DNA of 64,000 bases from the NCBI GenBank assembly GCA_002483145.1, contig DLHJ01000015.1, positions 1 to 64,000 on the forward strand. The letters are read 5' to 3'. Positions 1 through 11,073 of this stretch are shown here, in pieces; within the stretch, counting starts at the first letter, position 1, and each line of letters opens with the position of its first letter. The translations under genes and the position numbers were made by a program. Source of the stretch: Cellvibrio sp. UBA7671 (GTDB taxonomy: Bacteria; Pseudomonadota; Gammaproteobacteria; Pseudomonadales; Cellvibrionaceae). The notes beneath the pieces were generated by a model that made no database searches, was not told where the DNA came from, and was given only the letters and a program-made list of their open reading frames with translations.

Positions 1-23
1 TTGTTGCCAAAATCCTTCAGTAA
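1..23 (+). CDS. tuf: Elongation factor Tu, last codons (partial)
   Basis: The first bases read in frame 3 as V-A-K-I-L-Q-stop. This matches the usual C-terminal end of EF-Tu (GAGVVAKxxx). In gammaproteobacteria tuf lies directly before the S10 operon, which follows here, and a strong terminator comes 13 bases after the stop. Only six residues are visible, so the call rests on this short tail and on gene order. Confidence 0.6.
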
Positions 24-34
24 TATTGGCTGTT

Positions 35-64
35 AAAAAGCGGGCCCATGTGGCCCGCTTTTTA
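35..64 (+). terminator. Intrinsic terminator after tuf
   Basis: A 12-bp stem (AAAAAGCGGGCC paired with GGCCCGCTTTTT) closes a five-base loop and runs into T residues. It separates the upstream tuf unit from the S10 promoter. Confidence 0.85.
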
Positions 65-121
65 TTTATCCGGGTGAGGTAAAGTGTGTGATCAAATAAT
101 CGCAAATATGCTGTTTATTTG

Positions 122-540
<419 letters not shown>

Positions 541-553
541 GTAAATGTTTAAG

Positions 554-578
554 GTTCGGGCGCACTGGGTGTCCGAAC
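554..578 (+). other. Hairpin between rpsJ and rplC
   Basis: GTTCGG (554-559) pairs with CCGAAC (573-578), and the flanking loop bases can extend the stem. There is no T-tract, so it is not a terminator. It lies in the unusually long 104-base gap before rplC and could be a processing or translational control element; its role is unknown. Confidence 0.4.
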
Positions 579-644
579 TGTGTAACGCTCTGAAATGGGC
601 GGCCATAGCGGGTAAAAGCCCCGTACACTATAGAGGTTAGTAAA

Positions 645-1289
645 ATGACGATTGGTATTGTCGGCCGCAAAAGCGGTATGACTCGTGTATTTACCGATGA
701 TGGTGTTTCCATTCCTGTCTCTGTGATTGAGGTTGAGCCTAATCGCATCACTCAGGTTAAAAGCGTAGACACTGATGGCTACTCTGCTGTGCAGGTAACT
801 ATTGGTGCTCGTCGTGCCTCCCGTGTTACCAAGTCCGAAGCCGGTCACTTTGCCAAAGCTAATGTTGAGGCAGGTCGCGGTGTTTGGGAGTTGCGTAACG
901 AAGCTCAAGAAGCTTTCGAAGTTGGTGCAACAATTACTGTTGAGTCTTTCTCTGCAGGTCAAATAATTGATGTTACTGGCACATCTAAAGGTAAAGGTTT
1001 TGCTGGCGGTATTAAACGCTGGAATTTCGGTATGCAAGATGCGACTCACGGTAACTCCCGTTCGCACCGTGTACTGGGTTCTATCGGCCAGTGTCAATCT
1101 CCAGGTCGCGTATTCAAAGGCAAGAAAATGGCTGGTCATATGGGTGCTGAGCGTGTAACCGTTCAAAACCTAGAGATTGTCCGTGTCGATGCTGAGCGCA
1201 ATCTGCTTCTTGTTAAGGGTGCTATTCCTGGTGCTCCAGGTGGCGACGTTATTGTGCGTCCTGCTGTTAAAGCGCGCACTAACGGTTAA
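645..1289 (+). CDS. rplC: 50S ribosomal protein L3
   Basis: L3 is a primary assembly protein of the large subunit that reaches the peptidyl-transferase centre. The 214-residue product begins [16 protein letters not shown] and contains the conserved extension segment with [14 protein letters not shown] (about residues 128-141) and the [15 protein letters not shown] loop, whose Gln is a known methylation target of PrmB in the family. AGAGG lies nine bases before the ATG. Confidence 0.97.
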   Translation: MTIGIVGRKSGMTRVFTDDGVSIPVSVIEVEPNRITQVKSVDTDGYSAVQVTIGARRASRVTKSEAGHFAKANVEAGRGVWELRNEAQEAFEVGATITVESFSAGQIIDVTGTSKGKGFAGGIKRWNFGMQDATHGNSRSHRVLGSIGQCQSPGRVFKGKKMAGHMGAERVTVQNLEIVRVDAERNLLLVKGAIPGAPGGDVIVRPAVKARTNG

Positions 1290-1309
1290 GTATCCGAGGG
1301 GAATCGACC

Positions 1310-1924
1310 ATGGAATTAAAAATTGTTAGTCCCGGTGGTGCCCAGGGTACAGTTTCTGTATCTGAAGTTGCCTTCGGTAGAGAGTTCAATCAAGACCTGG
1401 TTCACCAAACAGTTGTTGCCTATATGGCTGGTGCTCGTCAAGGTACTAAAGCGCAAAAGACTCGTGCTGAAGTGTCTGGTGGTGGCAAAAAGCCATGGCG
1501 TCAAAAGGGTACTGGTCGCGCGCGTGCTGGTACTATCCGCAGCCCAATTTGGCGTGGCGGTGGTGCTACCTTTGCTGCTAAGCCACGTAATTTCGAGCAA
1601 AAACTTAACAAGAAAATGTACCGTGCTGCACTGCAGTGCATCCTGTCCGAATTAAATCGTCAGGATCGTTTGATTGTGGTTGAAAGCTTTGATGTGGATG
1701 CGCCAAAAACCAAATCTTTAGTTCAAAAGCTGGCTCAATTTAATTTGACTGATGCTTTGATTATTACCGAAGAGATGAGTGAAAACTTGTTTCTTGCATC
1801 GCGCAACCTGTACAAGGTTGGTGTGATCGATGTGCAGGGTGTTGATCCTGTAAGTCTTATCGGTTTTGACAAGGTAATCGTTACTGTTCCTGCTCTGAAA
1901 AAATTCGAGGAGATCCTGGGATGA
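1310..1924 (+). CDS. rplD: 50S ribosomal protein L4
   Basis: L4 lines the exit tunnel and in E. coli also represses the S10 operon. The 204-residue product has the usual basic tunnel loop ([20 protein letters not shown], near residues 59-78). A GAGGGG Shine-Dalgarno precedes ATG 1310. The stop codon overlaps the start of rplW by four bases, which implies translational coupling. Confidence 0.97.
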   Translation: MELKIVSPGGAQGTVSVSEVAFGREFNQDLVHQTVVAYMAGARQGTKAQKTRAEVSGGGKKPWRQKGTGRARAGTIRSPIWRGGGATFAAKPRNFEQKLNKKMYRAALQCILSELNRQDRLIVVESFDVDAPKTKSLVQKLAQFNLTDALIITEEMSENLFLASRNLYKVGVIDVQGVDPVSLIGFDKVIVTVPALKKFEEILG

Positions 1925-2217
1925 ACCAAGAACGCATTTATAAAGTGTTGCTAGGTCCTGTGGTTTCTGAGAAGTCAGCTGCAGCCGGTGAGACTAGTAA
2001 CCAAGTGGTTTTCAAAGTATTGGCTGATGCTAATAAAGTGGAAATTAAAGCCGCAGTTCAAGCATTGTTCAACGCTAAAGTTGAATCAGTAAATGTATTG
2101 AACGTTAAAGGCAAAACCAAGCGTACACGCTACGGAATCGGCAAGAGAAGCGATTGGAAAAAAGCGTATGTACGTCTTGAGCAAGGTCAAGAAATCGACT
2201 TTGCGGTAGCTGAGTAA
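1921..2217 (+). CDS. rplW: 50S ribosomal protein L23
   Basis: L23 sits at the tunnel exit and docks trigger factor and SRP. The 98-residue product begins [19 protein letters not shown] and has the conserved loop [12 protein letters not shown]. Its ATG overlaps the rplD stop, and the GAGGAG ribosome-binding site lies inside the end of rplD. Confidence 0.96.
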   Translation: MNQERIYKVLLGPVVSEKSAAAGETSNQVVFKVLADANKVEIKAAVQALFNAKVESVNVLNVKGKTKRTRYGIGKRSDWKKAYVRLEQGQEIDFAVAE

Positions 2218-2230
2218 GGGGATTGTTGCA

Positions 2231-3058
2231 ATGCCAATTGTAAAATGTAAACCAACCTCTCCAGGTCGCCGCTTTGTAGTAAAAGTTGTCAATCCGGATT
2301 TGTACAAGGGTGATCCTTACGCTCCTCTGTTGGATAAAAAATCCAAGTCAGGTGGTCGTAACAATACCGGTCGCATTACTACTCGCCATGTTGGTGGCGG
2401 CCATAAACAACATTACCGTGTAGTTGATTTCCGTCGTAATAAAGACGGCATCCCTGCAACTGTTGAGCGCATTGAGTACGATCCAAACCGTACTGCTTAT
2501 ATTGCTCTCGTATGTTATGCAGATGGTGAACGTCGCTACATCATTGCGCCCAAAGGTTTGAGCGCTGGTGACAAAATTGAGTCGGGTAACGCTGCGGCTA
2601 TCAAGCCAGGCAATGCTCTGCCAATCCGTAACATCCCGTTGGGTAGTGTAATTCACTGTGTTGAGCTTAAGCCTGGTAAGGGTGCTCAAATTGCTCGTTC
2701 TGCTGGTGCTTCGGCCCAGCTGGTGGCGCGCGATGGTGCTTACGCAACTTTGCGTTTGCGCAGCGGTGAAATGCGTAAAGTGTTGAGTGATTGTCGCGCA
2801 ACTCTGGGTGAAGTCTCTAACAGTGAGCACAATTTGCGTTCATTGGGCAAGGCTGGCGCCAAACGTTGGCTTGGCATTCGTCCTACTGTTCGCGGTGTTG
2901 CGATGAACCCGGTAGATCACCCAATGGGTGGTGGTGAAGGCCGTACTTCTGGCGGACGTCACCCAGTTTCACCATGGGGTACTCCAACCAAGGGTTACAA
3001 AACGCGCAAAAACAAGCGCACCGATAACATGATTGTTCGTCGTCGCGATAAGAAATAA
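2231..3058 (+). CDS. rplB: 50S ribosomal protein L2
   Basis: L2 is needed for subunit joining and peptidyl-transfer activity. The 275-residue product has the family length. The highly conserved C-terminal segment with the functional histidine ([20 protein letters not shown]) is intact. AAGGGG precedes ATG 2231, 13 bases after rplW. Confidence 0.97.
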   Translation: MPIVKCKPTSPGRRFVVKVVNPDLYKGDPYAPLLDKKSKSGGRNNTGRITTRHVGGGHKQHYRVVDFRRNKDGIPATVERIEYDPNRTAYIALVCYADGERRYIIAPKGLSAGDKIESGNAAAIKPGNALPIRNIPLGSVIHCVELKPGKGAQIARSAGASAQLVARDGAYATLRLRSGEMRKVLSDCRATLGEVSNSEHNLRSLGKAGAKRWLGIRPTVRGVAMNPVDHPMGGGEGRTSGGRHPVSPWGTPTKGYKTRKNKRTDNMIVRRRDKK

Positions 3059-3092
3059 GCGCCGACTTAACAGCTGAATAGAGGAAGAGACA

Positions 3093-3371
3093 GTGCCACG
3101 TTCACTGAAAAAAGGTCCTTTTATCGATCTTCACCTGATTAAGAAGGTCGAAGCTGCGATCGCGAGTAATGATCGTCGTCCAATTAAGACTTGGTCGCGC
3201 CGTTCCATGATTATGCCGGAAATGGTGGGTTTGACTTTGGCTGTGCACAATGGGCGTCAGCATGTTCCGGTCCTGGTTAACGAAGAAATGGTTGGCCATA
3301 AGCTTGGCGAATTTGCAGCAACTCGCACTTATCGTGGCCATGCCGCTGATAAGAAAGCGAAAAAACGCTAA
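3093..3371 (+). CDS. rpsS: 30S ribosomal protein S19
   Basis: S19 forms a head complex with S13 near the A-site tRNA. The 92-residue product begins with the canonical [10 protein letters not shown]. The start codon is GTG at 3093, ten bases after GAGGAAGAG; no ATG gives the right N terminus, so the GTG start is firm. Confidence 0.96.
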   Translation: MPRSLKKGPFIDLHLIKKVEAAIASNDRRPIKTWSRRSMIMPEMVGLTLAVHNGRQHVPVLVNEEMVGHKLGEFAATRTYRGHAADKKAKKR

Positions 3372-3383
3372 TCGAGGTATACG

Positions 3384-3716
3384 ATGGAAGTAGCAGCAAA
3401 ATTAAGCGGTGCTCGTCTGTCGGCGCAAAAAGCGCGTTTGGTTGCTGATCAAATTCGCGGTAAAGGCGTTGAAGACGCGCTTGATATCCTGGCTTTTAGC
3501 ACCAAGAAAGGCGCAGAGATCATCAAGAAAGTGCTCGAATCTGCAATTGCAAATGCTGAGCACAACGAAGGCGCTGATGTTGATGAGTTGAAAGTAAAAA
3601 CGATTTTTGTCGATGAAGGCGTAAGCCTGAAGCGCATTAAGCCACGTGCCAAAGGCCGTGCTGATCGTATTACCAAACGTACTTGTCATATCACCGTTAA
3701 AGTAGCCGATAAGTAA
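3384..3716 (+). CDS. rplV: 50S ribosomal protein L22
   Basis: L22 contributes the beta-hairpin that narrows the exit tunnel, the site of macrolide resistance changes. The 110-residue product starts [22 protein letters not shown] and keeps the hairpin region [16 protein letters not shown]. The gap to rpsS is 12 bases. Confidence 0.97.
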   Translation: MEVAAKLSGARLSAQKARLVADQIRGKGVEDALDILAFSTKKGAEIIKKVLESAIANAEHNEGADVDELKVKTIFVDEGVSLKRIKPRAKGRADRITKRTCHITVKVADK

Positions 3717-3727
3717 GAGAGCGCGTT

Positions 3728-4408
3728 ATGGGTCAGAAAGTACATCCAAACGGTATTCGTCTGGGGATCATCAAAAAGCATACTTCTATTTGGTATGCCG
3801 ATGGCACCGATTACGCAGACAAACTCAACATCGATTTGAAAGTGCGTGCGTACATTCAAGACAAGCTTGCTAGTGCGTCAGTTAGCCGCGTTGATATTGA
3901 ACGCCCCGCTAATACTGCGCGCATTACTATTCACACTGCCCGTCCAGGTATTGTGATTGGTAAAAAAGGCGAAGATGTTGATAAGTTGCGCGCTGAAGTA
4001 AGCAAGCAAATGGGCGTGCCTGTTCATATTAATATTGAAGAGATTCGCAAGCCCGATTTGGATGCAGCTTTAGTGGCACAAGGCGTGGCTCAGCAATTAG
4101 AGCGTCGTGTAATGTTCCGCCGTGCAATGAAGCGCGCGGTACAAAACGCAATGCGTCAAGGTGCTGAAGGTATCAAAATCCAAGTGGGTGGCCGCTTGGG
4201 TGGTGCCGAAATCGCTCGTAGTGAGTGGTATCGCGAAGGTCGTGTACCTCTGCACACTTTGCGTGCAGATATCGATTATGCAACAGCAGAAGCGAGCACC
4301 ACCTACGGTATCATTGGTGTGAAAGTGTGGATTTTCAAAGGCGAAGTTATCGGTGACGTTACTGAAACCGAAGCAGCGTCCAAGAAAAAAGCCGCTAAAT
4401 CCAAGTAA
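3728..4408 (+). CDS. rpsC: 30S ribosomal protein S3
   Basis: S3 forms part of the mRNA entry channel. The 226-residue product begins [14 protein letters not shown] and contains the KH-domain motif [11 protein letters not shown] (near residues 76-86). The C-terminal tail is Lys/Ala-rich, as in other gammaproteobacteria. Confidence 0.97.
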   Translation: MGQKVHPNGIRLGIIKKHTSIWYADGTDYADKLNIDLKVRAYIQDKLASASVSRVDIERPANTARITIHTARPGIVIGKKGEDVDKLRAEVSKQMGVPVHINIEEIRKPDLDAALVAQGVAQQLERRVMFRRAMKRAVQNAMRQGAEGIKIQVGGRLGGAEIARSEWYREGRVPLHTLRADIDYATAEASTTYGIIGVKVWIFKGEVIGDVTETEAASKKKAAKSK

Positions 4409-4420
4409 GGGGTACGCATC

Positions 4421-4834
4421 ATGTTACAACCTAAGCGTACAAAGTTTCGCAAGCAGATGAAAGGCCGCAACCGCGGTCTGGCCCAGCGTGGCTCCAAAGT
4501 TAGCTTTGGTGATTTTGGCTTGAAAGCAACTGGTCGCGGTCGCATTACTGCGCGTCAAATCGAAGCAGCACGTCGTGCGATGACTCGTCACGTTAAGCGT
4601 GGCGGTAAAATCTGGATCCGTGTGTTCCCCGATAAGCCGATTACAGCTAAGCCACTCGAAGTTCGTATGGGTAGCGGTAAAGGCGGTGTTGAATACTGGG
4701 TAGCGCAAATTCGTCCTGGCAAGGTTCTTTATGAGATGGACGGTGTAAGCGAGGAATTAGCTCGTGAAGCCTTCGCTCTTGCTGCGGCTAAATTGCCAAT
4801 TACAACAACATTTGTTAAACGTTCGGTGATGTGA
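4421..4834 (+). CDS. rplP: 50S ribosomal protein L16
   Basis: L16 organises the A-site tRNA elbow region. The 137-residue product starts [19 protein letters not shown] and includes the [17 protein letters not shown] segment around the arginine hydroxylated by YcfD in E. coli. AAGGGG precedes the ATG. The stop TGA shares its last base with the rpmC ATG. Confidence 0.97.
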   Translation: MLQPKRTKFRKQMKGRNRGLAQRGSKVSFGDFGLKATGRGRITARQIEAARRAMTRHVKRGGKIWIRVFPDKPITAKPLEVRMGSGKGGVEYWVAQIRPGKVLYEMDGVSEELAREAFALAAAKLPITTTFVKRSVM

Positions 4835-5025
4835 TGAAAGCTTCAGAACTCCGCGAAAAATCCGTCGAAGAGCTGAATGGCGTCTTGTTGGAACAATTGA
4901 AAGAGCAGTTCAAGTTGCGTTTGCAAGCATCAACTGGTCAATTGAACCAATCGCACTTGCTTACGCAAGCTCGCAAAGACATCGCTCGCATCAAGACGGC
5001 GCTTAGTCAAAAGGCAGGTAAGTAA
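4834..5025 (+). CDS. rpmC: 50S ribosomal protein L29
   Basis: L29 binds near the tunnel exit beside L23. ATG 4834 gives a 63-residue protein starting [14 protein letters not shown], the same length and start as in E. coli. An in-frame GTG three bases earlier is less likely. The one-base stop/start overlap (TGATG) with rplP suggests coupled translation. Confidence 0.94.
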   Translation: MKASELREKSVEELNGVLLEQLKEQFKLRLQASTGQLNQSHLLTQARKDIARIKTALSQKAGK

Positions 5026-5027
5026 CG

Positions 5028-5294
5028 ATGACTCAAGAAACTAAAGTGGCTCGTACACTGACTGGCAAAGTTGTCAGCGATAAGATGGATAAAACCATCA
5101 CCGTGTTGATTGAGCGTCGTGTAAAGCATGAGCTTTATGGCAAGTACTCTACTAAATCATCCAAGCTTCATGCTCACGATGAAAATAACGAGTGCAAGAC
5201 TGGCGATATAGTGACTGTTTCTGAGTCGCGTCCCCTGTCGAAAACCAAGACCTGGTCTTTAGTGAAAATAGAAGAGCGCGCTTCAGAAGTCTAA
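5028..5294 (+). CDS. rpsQ: 30S ribosomal protein S17
   Basis: S17 is an early-binding OB-fold protein of the 30S body. The 88-residue product has the conserved [16 protein letters not shown] core and the [15 protein letters not shown] segment. It follows rpmC by two bases and is the last gene of the S10 operon as defined in E. coli, though no terminator follows and the genes run on. Confidence 0.96.
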   Translation: MTQETKVARTLTGKVVSDKMDKTITVLIERRVKHELYGKYSTKSSKLHAHDENNECKTGDIVTVSESRPLSKTKTWSLVKIEERASEV

Positions 5295-5333
5295 GACTTC
5301 CGCGCTTTTGTAAGTCAGTTTCGGAGACGGACG

Positions 5334-5702
5334 ATGATTCAAACAGAAAGCTACTTAGATGTTGCTGACAACAGCGGTGCTCGCCGTGTCATGTGCATCA
5401 AGGTTCTTGGCGGCTCTCACCGTCGCTATGCGGCGGTTGGTGACATCATCAAAGTGACCGTTAAGGAAGCAATTCCTCGCGGCAAGGTGAAGAAAGGCCA
5501 AGTAATGAAGGCAGTTGTTGTACGCACCAAAAAAGGCGTGCGTCGTCAAGACGGTTCATTAATCAAGTTTGACGATAATGCTGCCGTACTGCTGAATAAC
5601 CAAGATGCTCCGATTGGTACCCGTATTTTCGGACCCGTAACTCGTGAGTTGCGCGGCGAGAAATTTATGAAAATCATTTCTTTGGCTCCTGAAGTGCTGT
5701 AA
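5334..5702 (+). CDS. rplN: 50S ribosomal protein L14
   Basis: L14 forms inter-subunit bridges with 16S rRNA and is the silencing target of RsfS. The 122-residue product begins [27 protein letters not shown], typical of the family. It starts the spc gene block. GGAGACGG precedes the ATG, and the 39-base gap shows no terminator. Confidence 0.97.
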   Translation: MIQTESYLDVADNSGARRVMCIKVLGGSHRRYAAVGDIIKVTVKEAIPRGKVKKGQVMKAVVVRTKKGVRRQDGSLIKFDDNAAVLLNNQDAPIGTRIFGPVTRELRGEKFMKIISLAPEVL

Positions 5703-5734
5703 GCACTTTACGCTAAAGAGTCGAGGGCAGATAA

Positions 5735-6052
5735 ATGCGTAAAATTAAACGTGATGACGAAGTGATTGTTGTCGCCGGACGTGACAAGGGCAAGCGCGGT
5801 AAAGTAGTTCGCGTATTGGCCGAAGATCGTTTGATTGTAAGCGGCATCAACATGATCAAGAAGCACCAAAAACCAAACCCACAATTGGGCGTTGCTGGTG
5901 GAATCGTTGAAAAAGAAGCTGCGATTCATGCTTCAAATGTTGCCATTTACAATCCGGCAACAAAGAAAGCTGACCGCGTAGGTTTCAAAGTGCTTGAAAA
6001 TGGCGATAAAGTTCGCGTTTTCAAATCCAATGGCGAAACCCTAGGGGCGTAA
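5735..6052 (+). CDS. rplX: 50S ribosomal protein L24
   Basis: L24 is an assembly initiator of the large subunit. The 105-residue product holds the KOW motif near its N terminus ([20 protein letters not shown]). The Shine-Dalgarno is GAGGG. rplE starts six bases after its stop. Confidence 0.97.
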   Translation: MRKIKRDDEVIVVAGRDKGKRGKVVRVLAEDRLIVSGINMIKKHQKPNPQLGVAGGIVEKEAAIHASNVAIYNPATKKADRVGFKVLENGDKVRVFKSNGETLGA

Positions 6053-6058
6053 TGAAAC

Positions 6059-6598
6059 ATGGCTAGGTTAAAAGAGCTTTACGTTAAAGAACTCGCCCCT
6101 AAACTCAAAGCTGAGTTGGGCTTGGCAAATGTGATGGAAGTTCCACGCATTACCAAAATAACTCTTAACATGGGTGTTGGGGAAGCAACTGGCGACAAGA
6201 AAATTCTTGATAACGCCGTTAACGATCTGGTGAAAATTGCTGGTCAGAAAGTGGTTGTTACCAATGCGCGCAAATCTATTGCAGGTTTTAAAATCCGTGA
6301 AGATTGGCCAATTGGTTGCAAAGTAACTCTGCGTTCAGATCGTATGTACGAATTTTTGGATCGTCTGATTACTATCGCAATTCCGCGTATTCGCGATTTT
6401 CGCGGTATCAGTCCAAAGCAATTTGATGGACGCGGTAACTTTTCAATGGGTGTGACTGAACAAATTATTTTCCCGGAAATCGACTACGACAAAGTAGATC
6501 GCTTACGTGGTCTGGATATTTGTATCACCACTACTGCTCGTACCGATGAAGAAGGTCGCGCACTGTTGAAAGCATTTAACTTCCCTTTCAAAGGTTAA
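6059..6598 (+). CDS. rplE: 50S ribosomal protein L5
   Basis: L5 binds 5S rRNA and contacts the P-site tRNA. The 179-residue product has the family length, the [11 protein letters not shown] motif, and [22 protein letters not shown] near the C terminus. The likely ribosome-binding sequence (AGGGG) lies at the end of rplX. Confidence 0.97.
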   Translation: MARLKELYVKELAPKLKAELGLANVMEVPRITKITLNMGVGEATGDKKILDNAVNDLVKIAGQKVVVTNARKSIAGFKIREDWPIGCKVTLRSDRMYEFLDRLITIAIPRIRDFRGISPKQFDGRGNFSMGVTEQIIFPEIDYDKVDRLRGLDICITTTARTDEEGRALLKAFNFPFKG

Positions 6599-6607
6599 GG
6601 TGACGTC

Positions 6608-6913
6608 ATGGCTAAAAAATCTATGATTGCACGCGAAGTTAAACGTGCAGAAACCGTGAAAAAATTTGCTGCCAAGCGCGCAGAGTTGAAAGCGTTGATC
6701 GTCAGCCCTTCATCTACTGAAGAGCAAGTTTGGGAAGCGCAAATCAAACTGCAAAAAATGCCTCGCGATGCCAGCGCATCTCGTCAACGTAACCGTTGCC
6801 GCGTGACTGGTCGTCCTCATGGTGTTTACCGCAAATTCGGCCTGTGCCGTCACAAGTTGCGCGAAGCAGCCATGCGTGGTGATGTCCCCGGCTTGGTTAA
6901 GGCCAGCTGGTAA
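6608..6913 (+). CDS. rpsN: 30S ribosomal protein S14 (zinc-independent form)
   Basis: The 101-residue product is the long form of S14. It has a single cysteine in the [12 protein letters not shown] motif and no CxxC pairs, so it is the zinc-independent type. The C terminus GLVKASW is canonical. AAGGTGA precedes the ATG. Confidence 0.97.
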   Translation: MAKKSMIAREVKRAETVKKFAAKRAELKALIVSPSSTEEQVWEAQIKLQKMPRDASASRQRNRCRVTGRPHGVYRKFGLCRHKLREAAMRGDVPGLVKASW

Positions 6914-6943
6914 GCCTCGGCTTAATTTTAGGAGCAGAATCTG

Positions 6944-7336
6944 ATGAGCATGCAAGATCCAATGGCAGATATGCTGACACGTATTCGCAATGCGCAAAAC
7001 GTGGGCAAAGCAGCTGTAACCATGCCTTCTTCAAAATTGAAAGTAAGCGTGGCGAAAGTACTCTCTGATGAGGGTTACATTAATGGTTTTTCAATCAGCG
7101 AAGGCGCTAAGCAAGAGCTGACTGTTGACCTGAAATACTTTGAAGGCAAGCCAGTTATTGTTGAGCTTGACCGTGTGAGCCGTCCTGGCTTGCGTAATTA
7201 TGCTGGTAAAGCAGCGCTGCCAACCGTTCGCGGTGGTTTGGGTATCGCAATTGTTTCTACCAGTAAAGGTGTAATGACTGATCGTGCTGCACGCGCCGCT
7301 GGCGTGGGTGGCGAAGTCCTCTGCACAGTATTCTAA
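6944..7336 (+). CDS. rpsH: 30S ribosomal protein S8
   Basis: S8 is a primary 16S rRNA-binding protein and in E. coli the translational repressor of the spc operon, acting near rplE. The 130-residue product starts [21 protein letters not shown] 6944 matches the family start. The C-terminal [20 protein letters not shown] segment is conserved. Confidence 0.97.
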   Translation: MSMQDPMADMLTRIRNAQNVGKAAVTMPSSKLKVSVAKVLSDEGYINGFSISEGAKQELTVDLKYFEGKPVIVELDRVSRPGLRNYAGKAALPTVRGGLGIAIVSTSKGVMTDRAARAAGVGGEVLCTVF

Positions 7337-7349
7337 TTGGGAAATCGTC

Positions 7350-7883
7350 ATGTCACGAGTTGCAAAAAGTCCGGTTGAAGTACCTGCTGCAGTGACTGTC
7401 ACTCTTAACGGACAGTCACTGTGCGTTAAAGGCAGCAAAGGTACATTGGCGCTGCAAGTTCACGCGAGCGTAGAAGTTAAGCACGATAATAACGTACTTA
7501 CTTTTGCTCCGCGCGATGGTGCCAAGCAGTCAGATGCGCTAGCAGGCACTACCCGTGCTCTAGTTAATAACATGGTTCGCGGTGTTACCCAGGGCTTCGA
7601 AAAGAAGCTGACTCTGGTTGGCGTTGGTTACCGTGTTAAAGCAGAAGGCAATACTGTAAACCTGTCTGTGGGTCTTTCTCATCCGGTTAATTACGTTCTC
7701 CCTGCAGGCGTTACCGTAGAAACCCCAAGCCAGACCGAAATAGTACTGAAGGGCACTGACAAGCAATTGCTTGGTCAGGTCGCCGCTGAAATCCGTGCAT
7801 ATCGTGAACCAGAGCCGTACAAAGGCAAAGGTATTCGTTATTCGGACGAAGTAGTACTGCGTAAAGAAGCTAAGAAGAAGTAG
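7350..7883 (+). CDS. rplF: 50S ribosomal protein L6
   Basis: L6 sits near the GTPase-associated centre. ATG 7350 gives 177 residues beginning [12 protein letters not shown], the usual length and start. An in-frame ATG at 7284 lies inside rpsH and is rejected. The C-terminal [25 protein letters not shown] region is typical. Confidence 0.96.
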   Translation: MSRVAKSPVEVPAAVTVTLNGQSLCVKGSKGTLALQVHASVEVKHDNNVLTFAPRDGAKQSDALAGTTRALVNNMVRGVTQGFEKKLTLVGVGYRVKAEGNTVNLSVGLSHPVNYVLPAGVTVETPSQTEIVLKGTDKQLLGQVAAEIRAYREPEPYKGKGIRYSDEVVLRKEAKKK

Positions 7884-7892
7884 GGCTAGGAT

Positions 7893-8243
7893 ATGAGCGA
7901 TAAGAAGCAAACCCGTCTTCGCCGTGCACGCCGTGCCCGCGCCAAGATTCGTGAATTAGGTGTTACGCGTTTATCTATCCATCGTACTCCTCGTCATATT
8001 TACGCACAGCTGATTTCTGGTGATGGTGCAAAAGTATTGGCAAGCGCTTCTACTCTGGATAAAGATCTACGCAGTGGCAAAACTGGCAACGCTGATGCAG
8101 CCAAAGCTGTAGGTGCTCTGATTGCAGAGCGCGCTAAAGCAGCTGGTGTTACTCAAGTCGCATTTGATCGTAGTGGTTTCAAATACCATGGCCGCGTTAA
8201 AGCACTTGCTGATGCTGCTCGTGAAGGCGGACTGGAATTCTAA
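7893..8243 (+). CDS. rplR: 50S ribosomal protein L18
   Basis: L18 binds 5S rRNA together with L5. The 116-residue product has the basic N terminus ([20 protein letters not shown]) and the [26 protein letters not shown] tail that marks the family. The gap to rplF is nine bases. Confidence 0.97.
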   Translation: MSDKKQTRLRRARRARAKIRELGVTRLSIHRTPRHIYAQLISGDGAKVLASASTLDKDLRSGKTGNADAAKAVGALIAERAKAAGVTQVAFDRSGFKYHGRVKALADAAREGGLEF

Positions 8244-8252
8244 AGGTGAGAT

Positions 8253-8762
8253 ATGGCATACGCTAAGAAAGAAGAAGACAACAACGAAGGCTTGCAAGAA
8301 AAATTAGTTCAAGTTAATCGTGTTGCTAAAACTGTTAAGGGTGGTCGTATCTTTCAATTTACCGCACTGACTGTAGTTGGTGATGGTAATGGCAAAGTTG
8401 GCTTTGGTCGCGGTAAAGCGCGCGAAGTCCCTATCGCAATTCAAAAAGCGATGGAAGCTGCGCGTCGCAACATGATCAGTGTTGAATTGAATGGCGATAC
8501 CATTCAATACCCAACCAAAGGTGCTCATGGTGCGTCCAAGGTTTACATGCAACCAGCTTCACAAGGTACTGGTGTTATCGCTGGCGGTGCTATGCGCGCC
8601 GTACTCGAAATTGCCGGTATTCAGAACGTTCTGTCCAAGTGCTACGGCTCTACCAATCCGGTTAACGTAGTTCGTGCCACTTTTAATGCCTTGAAAGAAA
8701 TGACTTCTCCGGAAGCCGTTGCTGCCAAACGCGGTAAAAGTGTTGAAGATATTCTGAACTAA
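8253..8762 (+). CDS. rpsE: 30S ribosomal protein S5
   Basis: S5 acts in decoding accuracy and mRNA unwinding at the entry channel. The 169-residue product has the S5 double-stranded-RNA-binding core with [20 protein letters not shown] and the later [15 protein letters not shown] motif. AAGGTGAG precedes the ATG. Confidence 0.97.
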   Translation: MAYAKKEEDNNEGLQEKLVQVNRVAKTVKGGRIFQFTALTVVGDGNGKVGFGRGKAREVPIAIQKAMEAARRNMISVELNGDTIQYPTKGAHGASKVYMQPASQGTGVIAGGAMRAVLEIAGIQNVLSKCYGSTNPVNVVRATFNALKEMTSPEAVAAKRGKSVEDILN

Positions 8763-8797
8763 TCGACTTGTTCGATTACTAGAAGGCGGAATTCACC

Positions 8798-8983
8798 ATG
8801 TCTAAGAAAATGATTAAAGTGACCCAGATTAAGAGCACTGCTCATCGTCTGGAGAGCCATAAAGCCTGTGTTAGAGGTCTTGGCCTGCGTCGCATCCGTC
8901 ACACTGTTGAAGTAGAAGATACTCCATCAGTTCGTGGCATGATTAACGTAGTTAACTATCTGGTTAAGGTAGAGGGAGAATAA
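8798..8983 (+). CDS. rpmD: 50S ribosomal protein L30
   Basis: The 61-residue product has the short L30 pattern [24 protein letters not shown], then [16 protein letters not shown]. It lies between rpsE and rplO as in other gammaproteobacteria. AAGGCGG precedes the ATG. Confidence 0.96.
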   Translation: MSKKMIKVTQIKSTAHRLESHKACVRGLGLRRIRHTVEVEDTPSVRGMINVVNYLVKVEGE

Positions 8984-8984
8984 G

Positions 8985-9419
8985 ATGCGTCTGAATACCC
9001 TTAGCCCGGCACCGGGCAGTACTCATGCAAAAAAACGTGTTGGTCGCGGTATCGGTAGTGGTTTAGGCAAAACTGCTGGACGTGGTCATAAAGGTTTGAA
9101 ATCTCGTTCCGGCGGCTCTGTGAGACCAGGTTTTGAAGGCGGTCAAATGCCTTTGCAAATCCGTCTGCCTAAATACGGCTTTACTTCACGTATCGGCTTG
9201 GTTACTGCAGAAATCCGCTTATCAGAATTGAATGCTGTTGAAGGTTCAGTTGTTGATATCGAGACTCTGAAACAAGCAGGTTTGATTAGTTCTGTAATCA
9301 AACGTGCCAAGATTTTCGCTTCAGGCGAAGTCAAAAAAGCTGTCACTGTTAAGGGCCTGTCTGTATCTAAAGGTGCTAAAGCAGCGATTGAAGCCGCTGG
9401 CGGAACAGTAGAAGAGTAA
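8985..9419 (+). CDS. rplO: 50S ribosomal protein L15
   Basis: The 144-residue product starts [20 protein letters not shown] and has the glycine- and arginine-rich loop typical of L15 ([20 protein letters not shown]). It follows rpmD by one base; GGGAG at the end of rpmD is the ribosome-binding site. Confidence 0.97.
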   Translation: MRLNTLSPAPGSTHAKKRVGRGIGSGLGKTAGRGHKGLKSRSGGSVRPGFEGGQMPLQIRLPKYGFTSRIGLVTAEIRLSELNAVEGSVVDIETLKQAGLISSVIKRAKIFASGEVKKAVTVKGLSVSKGAKAAIEAAGGTVEE

Positions 9420-9429
9420 CGAGGCGCGA

Positions 9430-10767
9430 ATGGCAACTCCAGGTAATCTGCCATTAGCAAATCAAAGAGGCTTGGGCGAGCTATGGGCTCGCCTGCGCTT
9501 TTTGTTTCTGGCAATAGTGATTTATCGTATTGGTACTCACATACCAGTGCCAGGTTTAGATCCAGAGCGAATTGCAAATCTGTTTAATCAAAATCAAGGG
9601 ACTATCTTGGGCATGTTTAACATGTTCTCCGGTGGCGCCTTGGAGCGGATGAGTATTCTCGCCTTAGGTATCATGCCTTATATTTCTGCATCGATTATTA
9701 TGCAGTTGCTAACGGCAGTTACTCCTTCATTGGAGCAATTGAAGAAAGAAGGTGATGCTGGTCGTCGTAAAATCAACCAGTACACTCGCTACTTCACAGT
9801 GGTTTTGGCAAGCGTTCAAGCATTGGCAATGGCGGTAAGTTTTTCCTCCTATGCGTTCGGCGGAGAGCCTGGTTTTTCTTACTACTTTATTGCAGTGGTT
9901 TCTTTGGTAACCGGTGCAGTATTCATGATGTGGTTAGGTGAACAGGTTACCGAGCGTGGTATTGGTAACGGTATTTCCATGCTGATCTTTGCTGGAATTG
10001 TTGCAGGTATGCCGAGTGCGATAGGTCAGGCGTTTGAAAGTGCGAGGCAGGGTGATTTGCATATTATCGCTTTGTTGATTGTCAGTATTCTTGCTATCGC
10101 TGTTATTTGGTTTGTAGTTCGTATTGAGCGTGGCCAACGCCGCATCACAATCAACTACGCCAAGCGCCAGCAAGGTCGCCAAGGTTATGCTGCCCAAAGC
10201 AGCCATCTGCCATTAAAAATTAACATGGCTGGTGTAATTCCTGCGATTTTTGCCAGTAGTATTTTGTTATTCCCTGCATCGATTGCTCAATGGTTTGGGC
10301 AAGGCGGTGAGGGGGTAGTAAACGAAATGTTGCAGGAGATAGCGCTTAACCTTGGGCCAGGTCAGCCACTGTATATTCTGTTTTTTGCTGGACTAATAAC
10401 GTTTTTCTGTTTCTTCTACACGGCATTAATGTTTAATCCGAAAGAAGTGGCAGATAACTTGAAAAAGTCGGGTGCTTATATCCCGGGCATTCGTCCCGGT
10501 GAGCATTCCGCTAAATATATTGATAGCGTGCTCACTCGCTTAACTGTGGTTGGTGCTATCTATATGTCGGCAGTTTGCTTGTTGCCTGAGTTCCTTGTAG
10601 TTGCCACTGGTGTGCCATTCTACTTGGGTGGAACCTCACTATTGATTGTTGTAGTTGTGGTGATGGATTTTATGTCTCAGGTCCAGGCTCACTTGATGTC
10701 TCATCAATATGAATCATTGATGAAGAAGTCAAATTTGAAAGGATATGGCAGCGGGAACGCGCGCTAA
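9430..10767 (+). CDS. secY: Protein translocase subunit SecY
   Basis: SecY is the channel of the SecYEG translocon in the inner membrane. The 445-residue product has ten hydrophobic segments. Recognisable landmarks are [13 protein letters not shown] at the end of the first membrane helix, the [13 protein letters not shown] plug region, and the cytoplasmic loop ending [13 protein letters not shown]. As in most bacteria it is embedded in the spc operon between rplO and rpmJ. ATG 9430 has GAGGCG upstream. Confidence 0.97.
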   Translation: MATPGNLPLANQRGLGELWARLRFLFLAIVIYRIGTHIPVPGLDPERIANLFNQNQGTILGMFNMFSGGALERMSILALGIMPYISASIIMQLLTAVTPSLEQLKKEGDAGRRKINQYTRYFTVVLASVQALAMAVSFSSYAFGGEPGFSYYFIAVVSLVTGAVFMMWLGEQVTERGIGNGISMLIFAGIVAGMPSAIGQAFESARQGDLHIIALLIVSILAIAVIWFVVRIERGQRRITINYAKRQQGRQGYAAQSSHLPLKINMAGVIPAIFASSILLFPASIAQWFGQGGEGVVNEMLQEIALNLGPGQPLYILFFAGLITFFCFFYTALMFNPKEVADNLKKSGAYIPGIRPGEHSAKYIDSVLTRLTVVGAIYMSAVCLLPEFLVVATGVPFYLGGTSLLIVVVVVMDFMSQVQAHLMSHQYESLMKKSNLKGYGSGNAR

Positions 10768-10789
10768 TCCGCGATATTGAGGTTGAATC

Positions 10790-10906
10790 ATGAAAGTTCG
10801 TGCTTCTGTTAAAAAGATTTGTCGCAACTGCAAAATGGTACGTCGCAACGGTGTTCTGCGTGTAATCTGCAACGTTGAGCCGCGTCATAAGCAGCGTCAA
10901 GGCTAA
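10790..10906 (+). CDS. rpmJ: 50S ribosomal protein L36 (zinc-binding form)
   Basis: A 38-residue gene beginning [19 protein letters not shown] and ending RHKQRQG. The zinc ligands of the C+ form are present: Cys11, Cys14, Cys27 and His33. Together with the cysteine-poor S14, this shows the main operon carries a zinc-dependent L36 but a zinc-independent S14. TTGAGG precedes the ATG, 22 bases after secY. It is the last gene of the spc block. Confidence 0.96.
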   Translation: MKVRASVKKICRNCKMVRRNGVLRVICNVEPRHKQRQG

Positions 10907-10931
10907 TACTTAACGCTTCGGCGTCGAGATC

Positions 10932-10973
10932 CAGGCAGGTGCGCCATTTAAGTGGTTCCCTGCCTGTTCTTTT
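10932..10973 (+). terminator. Terminator after rpmJ (end of spc operon)
   Basis: CAGGCAGG (10932-10939) pairs with CCTGCCTG (10959-10966), followed by TTCTTTT. An internal CCA/TGG pairing may shorten the loop. It marks a boundary between the spc and alpha gene blocks. Confidence 0.7.
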
Positions 10974-11044
10974 GAGTGTCGATAATATTAAGTATTGCCA
11001 ACTGGGGGGCGTTGACTGTCGTCGGGTAAGAAATTGCCCGGCTA

Positions 11045-11073
11045 TTGCTTTTTGGTGTATTTGAGGCTATTCT
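11045..11073 (+). promoter_or_regulatory. Probable promoter of the alpha operon
   Basis: TTGCTT (11045-11050) and TATTCT (11068-11073) are separated by 17 bases, about 75 bases before rpsM and after the rpmJ terminator. The rest of the 244-base gap holds a short hairpin (CGGG..CCCG, 11023-11040) and a leader in which S4 could act as it does in E. coli. No alpha-type pseudoknot could be established by eye. Confidence 0.5.
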